Of a DNA stretch of 64,000 bases, positions 55,801-64,000 are shown piece by piece. The notes beneath the pieces are model-generated. The model had not been told where the DNA came from. It was given only the letters and a program-made list of their open reading frames with translations, and did not search any database. The DNA is from Siphonodentalium dalli (Eukaryota; Mollusca; Scaphopoda; Gadilida; Siphonodentaliidae). The position numbers were made by a program, and so were the translations under genes. Numbering within the stretch: the first letter of the stretch is position 1; every line of letters starts with the position of its first letter. The stretch spans positions 186,425,309 through 186,489,308 of the forward strand of contig CP136068.1 of assembly GCA_032622095.1 (NCBI GenBank), read 5' to 3'.

Positions 55801-57860
55801 ATTGTCCGATGCAGTGGTCTAGTGTGTGAGGCTGTCTCTCCGTGGCTGGTGTGTAAGGCTGTATCCCCGTGGTTGAGTAGCGGTTTGAGATTGTTTCTGC
55901 TTTGTAGTGATCGTTTAGTGGCCGAGACTTCAAGTTGTGTGGTGAGACGTAGAACTGTTCACGGTACCATTAATACTATGTGAGGTAATGAACACATATA
56001 TATATATATAGGTACAAGTCTTTATTACGTCGTGAATAAGATACAAGCAGTGTATACAAATGTGATAATCAAGTCGCCGCGAAGTAAGGTCCCAGAATGG
56101 GTGATGCCTGGTGTGGGTGATGCCTGGAGAGGTGTACGAACCTCGAGATGAGATGAGTCTAGTGAAAGCATGATGTGATGGGATGTGGCTGTTTCTTATA
56201 TACTATTTGGGATGCATATTAGATGAGGCGTTTGGCAATACACATCGGGATTGGTTCCGCCGTTATGGTCATTTCCCTTGACCATATTTGGGAGCCATCT
56301 TCATTGTGTGTATGTCTTCGTTGGGAGTAAGACGTGTGAGGTTTCGTTAAGAACCGAACACGAATATTTGAGTTTGGGGTTCTATATATTGGGACAGAAT
56401 ATTTGAGTTTGGGGTTCTATATATTGGGACATTCGTATAGTTTGAATCAAGTTGTGAGATTATAATGGGGCGTTATGTCACAAGACATCGTCACCAGATT
56501 CAGATTCAGATTCAGTTTATTCTGTTAATCGATATGTGGATATTACAGAAACATTACAGAAAAGGATAGTACATATAGTATGACATCAAGATATTCAAAT
56601 ATGACATATAATAACAATAAATTTCACACGAGGAATACAGGCCGAAAATATCCTGGACTTTCATCATGAAAGTAGACATTACTAATTGTCTTTCTATTTC
56701 TAGTATTAAAGAGTTCCGAGAGTTTGTGTGCATTCGGTCTTCTATAGAACTACTGTTGCAAATAATTATGTCTGAGTTCTATTTCTAGTATTAAAGAGTT
56801 CCGAGAGTTTGTGTGCATTCGGTGTTCTATAGAACTACTGTTGCAAATAATTATGATCTGAGTTCATTTAATTATGTACACTTCAGGACAATGTGATCCC
56901 CTCATCGCCTAGTTCTTTGGCACAAAGTGTACATAATCTGGTTGAATAGTCAGTATTTAGCCAAGCCTGTATTAGAAATCAAGAAACAGCGGCAGCCATC
57001 TTCAAGGAACAATGTACCACACAATCAAAAGTACAAGCAAGAAAAAAGAAAACGCAAAGAAGAAGTAAATAAAAAAGTTTAGATTTTTTTTATCTCATTT
57101 GTTATGTATTTCATAATCATAACTCCAAAATTAATCTCCAAGTGGGTTGTGGGGAGGGGGTGCTGCCCCTTCCAAATCCTCCCTGACTTTGTTCTAAATC
57201 CCAATGAAACAAAGTAGTCAGCTTCCGACACGAACTCGGTTAGTGTGCAACAACCTGGAGCCTAATACAAGTTAGAAGGGACCTTCTAACTGGTCGTCAT
57301 GCTGGACTGGCTACAACTGGGACCCACTGTCTGCTGACGCTATGACCCTTGACTCTAGTCGATTATCTGATAGATTCACTCGGCTCGAGCTCACACTTGA
57401 TCTAGATGATTATACTATGAATGTCGTGAAGTTACTATGATGATTGATTCACGAGGATAATAAAGTTATAGATGCTGAACCAATGTGTACCCACTCCACA
57501 GCACGTCACGGGGCAATATCGTGGTTCACAAATTTGCAAACAAATCACTTTAATTCTTAAATATTCGGCACCTTGAAGAAAAAATACTAATGATCTCCAA
57601 ATAAATTATAACCATATAATGAAAAATTCGAGATCCACTTGAAACAAAAGTAGTGCTAGAGTGTTACCAATTCGAAGTTCATTCTTTTGGTGTAGAGGTC
57701 ACTGCTTTCGTGGAATTCATGTAAAGCGGCGGTTTACGGATTACATTGGTGACATAAATTCCTGGCCCTGAACGATTGAAGCGATGGTTTATAATTTAGA
57801 TATTACAGGTCCTGAACATCCAGACCTGAACGTCTGAAGCGACGGTATAGAGATTACATC
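55801..57860. other. No gene; two local duplications
   Basis: A 35 bp unit is duplicated at 56362-56431 (gaatatttgagtttggggtt) and an ~85 bp unit at 56692-56862 (tctagtattaaagagttccg). A (gattca)n stretch lies at 56495-56513. Otherwise AT-rich sequence with no recognisable element. Confidence 0.6.
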
Positions 57861-57929
57861 AGTGACTTAAGTTCCTGGCCATGAATATGTACTATAGAAT
57901 CCTTTCAAGTTGTGTTTCATTAAATCCGG

Positions 57930-58035
57930 TGCATTATCAACACGGAGTGAAGGTGTGATATATTGTGTATTATCTACATGAAGTAAAGGCATGACATATT
58001 GTGTATTATCTACAGGGAGTAAAGGCACTATATGG
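57930..58035. repeat. ~48 bp tandem repeat, three units
   Basis: gtgtattatctacagggagtaa-type units occur three times just upstream of the leader-exon array. A 115-codon minus-strand open frame (57867-58214) spans them and reads VDNTQYVMPLL repeatedly; I treat it as a by-product. Confidence 0.65.
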
Positions 58036-58099
58036 GTGGTCGAGGAATCGAAGTCGATTAAGTGCTTAAAACCCGCGTAATGGACCGTAACTCGAGTAT

Positions 58100-58720
58100 A
58101 TATTGAAGTAACAATCGATGACGCGTGACAGTGGATGGTTAGGCGATAAATCTCCATTCGTCGTTCCTTGTCAACTCCGACAGCATCATGGATAGCTTCG
58201 GTCTGCTGGCACATATAATCGCATTCTTACTATCACAAGTTAACCCTATCAGTAAGTATAAGTTTTATTAGGTGAAATTTATCTCACGCTCATATGCACC
58301 ATCATTCGTCTGGGTATCAAAATCGACAGCATCATGGGTAGCTCCGGTGTGCGGGTACACCTATATTAGTATGCGTATTATCACAAGTTAACCCTACAAG
58401 TAAGTATACGTTTCATTAACGGGATACTGTACTCAAATGTACAAATATTTGAAGTAGTAATCGACGACGAATACCACTGGATTGTTAGGGGATAAGTCTC
58501 TACTCGCCGTCAACACCGACCACATCATTGACAATGTTGGCCTTCTTATACATCGGTTAACATCTAAACGGAATATATATCGATGGATAGCTTCGGTGTG
58601 TTGCTAAACATAATAGCATTATTACTACCACACATTGACTCTGTTCGTAAGTAAACGTTTACTATGTCAATCGTAAATGGATAGTTTCGACGTCCTGCTA
58701 CATATAATAGCTGGTCCAGA
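58100..58720 (+). other. Tandem array of four signal-peptide-like first exons
   Basis: ATGGATAGCTTCGG-type starts occur at 58188, 58334, 58583 and 58677. Copies 1 and 3 each encode 21 residues (MDSFGLLAHIIAFLLSQVNP; MDSFGVLLNIIALLLPHIDS) with a hydrophobic core. Each ends after one extra base at a consensus donor (A|GTAAGTAT at 58252; C|GTAAGTAA at 58647), giving phase-1 introns typical of secreted-protein leaders. Copy 2 keeps the donor but has an in-frame stop (TAG); copy 4 loses similarity after 12 codons. Upstream parts of copies 1 and 3 also align (ttaggcgataaatctc / ttaggggataagtctc). A TATA-like tatatatt lies at 58096. No second exon could be identified downstream. Confidence 0.5.
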
Positions 58721-61700
58721 TTTCTTTCGATGCAAAATAACTAGTGAAATCGGTTGGGATAATGTTGTTTTGCGTCGAAGCCCCGTATATATATGTTTCT
58801 ATATCGGGGTTTAGCGTTGTTGACACGCTCAACTAAACACCCCAGGTTAATTCCATCGGAAGTATAATGAATGTTCTGAACATCACAAGCTTTGTCAAAT
58901 AAAAGCAGTATATAATGTAATGTGAACAATGTAATTTACAATAACAGTTTGTAAAAATTGTGGTGTCCGTTCTCCAACCTCCAGTTGCTGGTTGAAAGTA
59001 CGATATCGTGAAATTGTAAACTTAATCTGCTTGATACATTATTTCGGGGAGCTAGCCCGGGATGATCTGATATTGCCCCTATTTTTCATAATTTATCAAT
59101 TATTAATTGCCAAACACAATATGATGAAATCAATGATATTGGGTGTCGCATTGGACTCAATCGAAGCGTTTTTGTCGAAATTTCGTTAATTTTGTAAAAA
59201 ATTAAATCATTGCACTGATGCTGACCAAGGCCACCATTCGGTTACATCTAAGACTTTCTTTAAGACTGCCTTTTATTGTGATGTACGAAACTGCTTGGAT
59301 TGTGTATAAATTGTCCTGGCACTGAGACTAAAACCTAACGTACCCACAACACTGATACTTTTCATAAGAGGCTAGAACGCCCTTGTTGAGCATGATTGAT
59401 GTATCGTGTGTCTACCAGTTGGCAATGAAACAAATATCTTGCGCCAATAATATTTGTATGTAAGTCAACAATTTTCTTAAATTAATTTAACATGGAAACA
59501 TTGCAAAACGGATAATCGAAAAACACGCGGAAAAAGTAATGATTTTAAAGTTTTCCATGTGACAAATAACAATACGCTGCAGTTTGTTGAATTCATGTCT
59601 AATTGGTCATTGTATGTTGACCAAATGGCATTCGTATCAACATTTGTTATTGGCAGCGGAACATGCATGCACGTGGCTTGTTATAAGGTGGTTACCGTCA
59701 GAGAGTGTCACGCATTATTAATTTGACATGTATTATAAACAGTGAGTTTCAATATTTAGTTTGGTTCCTTGTGTCCTTGTTCGTTAAACCATATGTTTAT
59801 GGAAAAAGTAGTGCGTACAGAGTTTGGAAATCCATTTTTACGACGCCAACTTGTGACCATCTTGGATTTTTGTTAATGGCTGCCGAAAACATAATAGTGA
59901 CCTGGTTTTCCATTGTTTGGAAATATTCTATGGACATATATATACTCCAATAAAGGATATTTATCAATTGAAAATGCATCACTGATTGAGTTTGTGTGGA
60001 CTTCAAAGATGTTGAAAAAATCAGTCAAAATGCTGGTGTCGCAATAATGCACCAGCCAAGCGTCACAACACTCGGCGTGATAGCTTAAATTTATACCAGC
60101 AATCCAAAGCATTAACACAAAACCATGACTGAACGGACACTAAAGCATAACACTTGGAACATGTGTTTGAACCAAGCGAACTCATTTTTGTGCGGGGGGG
60201 GGGGGCGGGTTCCCGGACAATTTTCCTGGCACTGGTAAGCCGTAAGTACGGTTTCTATGGCAACGGTATACGGCAAATTGGAGAGAATAGAAAATATAGT
60301 TTTATGTTAAACATAACTTGTATTGTTTGATATTAGTGTGCAAGTTGTTAGTGCAAATGGTTTCCAAAATGATGGTCTAAACTGCAAGAGACAATGTTGT
60401 CAATGTTACCCAGTAAAGTGAAGGTCATTAGAAAGTTTGATGGAATGTTTATTTGCGGCTGGTAATTATACATTCACCTGCCCATAAATGCAGATATTTC
60501 GCAAATAACCCCCAACAGCGCGATGGAATTATAATCATATGTTTCTAACCTTCAAATCGATGTATAGATCAATTCTATACCCGGAGTCTGAAATTCCAGA
60601 TTGTTTTGTTAAGATGCCTAAATTTAGAGCAGTATAGGATCAATAATGTGGAAACCTGAACATATTTGGAGGTATAAACATACATGTATATAAGCCGATA
60701 ATGACATGTATGAGTTATGTATTTGTTTGAGTTTAAATATGGTAATACTAAATCAAGTGTCCGGACTGGCAACCTCAATATGTATACGTCATGTGGACTA
60801 TTCCGTAGTTTATAATAACTTTAATTTGATGTGACACCACCATGCAAATTATAGGATTGTAAGAACACGTGAAATTTCGGAAGCACTTTTAAGTGAATTC
60901 AAAAGTAATATGCGCATGTATATACATATACACACCCCTGTTTGTGTTACATACGTTGTGGGGACACTTCTTTAGAAATTCAAACAATACCGTAGTTATG
61001 AGGACTCCCGTTATTTAGTAAATATATAAAAAAATCGGAGGGTAACTTTAACTAAATAACGGGAATGTTTGTAACGCATGCGTAGTATCATTTCCGCCAA
61101 GTGCGGACGAAAGATTTAAAAAACATTAAAAAAAATTGAAATTTTCGTCGCCTTAAGGGAAAAATTCGTTAACGTTGTGAGGACACTGTTTTACTATATG
61201 AATGTCTTCACAGACTTGGGAGTACACATCCACACCTATACATGCACATACACACATATGCACATACACACATATATTCACACATATATACACACACACC
61301 AAATACTGGGATAGCACGATTCGATATAGTTTGAATCAATAGTGACTAAGATACAATTATTATTTCAAAGATCTAATGGTGTTGGACCCTGGGTAATTTT
61401 TGTTTTGTATAAGGAAATGGAAATAAAAGAAGTGCCTGTTCAATGAGATTTAGTGAGTTTCTGTTGTGTGAGATATAAAGTTGAGCACATCCCAGTCAGA
61501 AACTTATCACATGAAGTCGATAAATATCTCCTCGAATTGACTTATGTAGTACCCCTTGCTCTATTGCGTGGTGAAACTTCCGTCTTTAGTGGAATCGATT
61601 GGGGCCGCAAAAGTCTCGGGAATATGACATGCACTTGATAGCTGCTGAAGTGAAAGATGAAGGCTGGGAACCAACGTCAAAGATTTTTTGAATAATACAA

Positions 61701-61939
61701 CAACGTTAACCATTAACTTCTGTCCAATTGGTGAAGGTCATGGAAGTAATGGCTTACGATACTCGTTCAACTTACAATGACACATATGAGAGAGCACATT
61801 TTCGTGTCGTGGAGAAATTAGCTCACCGCATGTGTAATTCAGCATTTGAAGATGTGATGGGTTGGTAATATTTAATATTCCTTGATAATAGTCAATGAAG
61901 AATGTAGCAATAACAAAGTCGGATTCCGCACAATAATAA
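58721..61939. other. No gene or known element recognised
   Basis: AT-rich sequence with scattered short open frames (up to ~80 codons) without family resemblance. It contains a G-run at 60197-60206 and a CA-rich tract at 61235-61305. Second exons for the leader array could lie here but cannot be named from sequence alone. Confidence 0.4.
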
Positions 61940-62135
61940 TATGATCGTACGTGACACGTAATGGAGCAACCACCAAGTTGATCATTAAGTTCAATATTAC
62001 AATAATTATAGGATGTTACGTACATGGTACTACATGTGCTAGACCACTCGGAGAAATGTCTGTGTCATCAAACTAAAATACCATGTTACAACTTCGATTG
62101 ATATATTCGTAATCGTACATATAGTCACGGAATAT
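61940..62135 (+). repeat. Third copy of the integrase-inserted repeat family
   Basis: gatcgtacgtgacacgtaatg through gtaatcgtacatatagtcac matches 42281-42525 (inverted) and partly 41893-41990. A minus-strand open frame (61738-62025) overlaps it and continues to its left, rich in Cys and Tyr, without a recognisable domain. Confidence 0.75.
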
Positions 62136-62537
62136 CAATTTATCCCAGCACTTTCAGCGCATGATTCAAATCTGAGCTGCCAATGCTTCTGTGCATAAAT
62201 TGGAGGTACCCTCGCGGGGTCTAAATAAGCATACATCATACATGCAGTGCGGAATAAGAGTACAGGGTGGATAATTCTGCCAATGTCGATACGAGTATAC
62301 GGGGCGACACGGTAGCAATTCCCAACATAGCATAAAGTCAGCCTGGAAAGCTCTATTATGTCAATCATATAAATATCCCAAATTCAGAAATGTTTTGTCG
62401 AAAATAGGTTTTACCAAACAGCAACGTCATTTCTTGATCTGAGTAAATAATCCATTCTGATTGGCCTTTAGTATATATAGTCTGCCTGACAACCCCACAG
62501 TTTAAATAAACATACGGACACAAATACACACTATATA

Positions 62538-63067
62538 CAGGGGGGGGGGGGTCGAGAAAAAAAATTCAGGCACGTATGGCATTTTTTCCCTTTCGATCAT
62601 TTTTTGTACCCACCCACCCCCACCGCCAATTTTTTTTCCGTTTTCGGCAGTTTTTTCCGACCATATTTTGACACCCACCCCCCTTTTAACACTAAAACAG
62701 AGATTTGCGGGGGGGGGGGGGGAATTCACTGTAAACAGCTGTATATGAATTTCTGTGCATACTATTTATCATGGATGTTAACATGGACATGTAAATAGGA
62801 ATGAGTCATTTTGAGGTCATTCGGCCAAAAAAACATGGCTGCCAGCGGCCATCTTGGATTTCAAAATTTGCAACAAAATACAACACGATAACTGCCTGCA
62901 GTCAGTTTACAAGTTAGAATTATATTATTTCTCTCATTCAAAGTGGTTTTGAAGCCCAACCCATTGCCAAAACACTAAAAAAAACAAGCAGGAATTTTTT
63001 TTTTTAGTTGCGGAAAAAATTGCTTGTTGGTTACGTGCCGGAAGATTTTTTTTCACCCCCCCCCCTG
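62538..63067. mobile_element. hAT-like MITE with CAGGGG ends
   Basis: The ends CAGGGGGGG...CCCCCCCTG are flanked by CTATATA on both sides (62531-62537, 63068-63074). The inverted ends also share A8/T8 runs and a ggcacgta block. Inside, 62765-62875 is a lone Pearl-like monomer (gtaaataggaatgagtcat; gccatcttggatttcaaa). The CAGGG ends are typical of hAT elements, but the visible duplication is 7 rather than 8 bp. Confidence 0.72.
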
Positions 63068-63074
63068 CTATATA

Positions 63075-64000
63075 GGGCAGCAAATTAAAAACATAATTAA
63101 GCATACAAGTATAAGAGTACAGGGTGGACATAGAAGCATACATGCATGCTTATTAAGATCCACAAGAGTAGTTGGGTGAGCGTACTTAGCAGAACGGCGC
63201 GTACCCCTGTTACGTGTATTTGGTGGAACACTCTGTTACATGTAGCAAGCATGCATACGGACAAACTTCCGGGAATATCAACAACTCTGAAACGCACTGT
63301 GAAATTAAGAAATAGCCATGAATTAATAGGAGCAATTAACAGATTTGTGGACTGTTATCACATTGCATGTCGCAAGCATACGGACGCACCTGCCACTATA
63401 TCAATACCGCACGCTTGGTACGAAAGATAATTATACACAAAATCGCATGCATCTCATAAGCTATTGACAGGTAACTTTGTTTGATTGAGGGTTTAACGTC
63501 GTTTCAGCCGCTAGGCCATATCACGACTATGTCATTTCCCACTTGACAGGTAACACACATATGCGGTTCTGTTTATCTCACACTGAACTGATATAATTAT
63601 GCTATATGATTCCCTCTACATCCATGACAGAAATGTGAGTGGTTCAATGGAAGCGGGAAATTTCAAGTTGGAAACTCATAGATTTAACCACACGAATGGA
63701 AAATTTAAGCATTTTATAGTGACAATATTTCTTGGGATAATTGTCATATCTCACAAAATTTAATCGACCCCAAATACTCGGGCATGTCAGGTAGCGTCGA
63801 GAATACTGTAACGGTACCCATTTACTGGCTATGCCACAACCGTAAGGCTGTATATTTTAAAACTTGTTTTACACTGCGCTACTGCCTCAATAAAGGACTG
63901 TCAGATCTATATGCAATATGCGTTCATTGCGTTGATCAAGGTCGTTAATCTATATGGACGAATCTTCCGGAATATCGATATATCCATGCAACCATGATAC
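63075..64000. other. No gene; possible SINE fragment near 63485
   Basis: gattgagggtttaacgtcg through ggccatatcacgactatg (63484-63531) resembles a short dispersed repeat common in molluscan genomes; this is from memory and weak. The 94-codon plus-strand open frame at 63146 shows no recognisable domain. Confidence 0.3.

Noticed and set aside
57867-58214. 115-codon minus-strand open frame
   Set aside because: Spans a ~48 bp tandem repeat and lies antisense to the leader-exon array; repetitive translation and no domain.
61738-62025. 95-codon Cys/Tyr-rich minus-strand open frame
   Set aside because: Part of it belongs to a dispersed repeat family; no domain or splice evidence strong enough to call a gene.

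Overview
The window is animal nuclear DNA that is almost entirely repetitive. Eukaryotic tRNA genes, LTR and non-LTR retrotransposons, foldback DNA elements and Pearl-like arrays of ~160 bp monomers (a structure described from bivalves) suggest a marine lophotrochozoan, most likely a mollusc. This assignment is inference. I found no complete host protein-coding gene.

Layout. 1-6645: a BEL/Pao LTR retrotransposon with ~98-99% identical LTRs. It is inactivated by two in-frame TAG codons, several frameshifts and loss of the first catalytic Asp of reverse transcriptase. 6646-8493 and 21198-23105: two stretches of a tandem tRNA gene array (unit ~1.5 kb; Asp, Trp, Val, Lys, Arg) with intact and decayed copies. 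8494-19334: a very young (LTRs ~99.6% identical), unusually large Ty3/gypsy-type element lying inside the tRNA array. A second partial copy (19335-21197) follows head-to-tail. 23106-27572: a 4.5 kb foldback element. 27806-29380 and 35413-41200: Pearl-like arrays of ~160 bp monomers. 30418-55043: one old minus-strand Ty3/gypsy element exploded over ~24 kb by nested insertions. These are a TA-flanked MITE at 31510, a ~10.4 kb block holding an internally deleted LINE, a mariner-type MITE and a large inverted repeat, and a ~9.8 kb block holding 'AGCTCAC' repeats and a 5.8 kb foldback element. 55100-64000: palindrome and tandem repeats, a tandem array of four signal-peptide-like first exons, a hAT-like MITE and otherwise featureless sequence.

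The most interesting object is the young gypsy element. Its Gag starts with a helix-hairpin-helix domain and carries a variable Gln/Pro repeat and a zinc knuckle. Gag and Pol are joined by a textbook -1 frameshift signal (T TTA AAT at 11660, followed by a hairpin). Pol ends in a PHD finger. Between pol and the 3' LTR lies an extra coding region: a protein with a C2H2-like finger followed by a TatD-family metal-dependent nuclease with all expected metal ligands. Scattered through gag, pol, the extra ORFs and the 3' UTR are at least twenty short hairpins with a conserved pentaloop (GTTAT, less often GTTGT) on stems of different sequence. They are densest in the last 3 kb. They lie in different reading frames, so selection appears to act on the nucleic acid. 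I suggest they are dispersed packaging or regulatory signals. They also tie the TatD region to the rest of the element.

Both LTR elements sit next to tRNA genes: the BEL element 2 bp beyond the 3' end of tRNA-Asp, the gypsy element 58 bp upstream of tRNA-Trp. This suggests independent targeting of Pol III genes.
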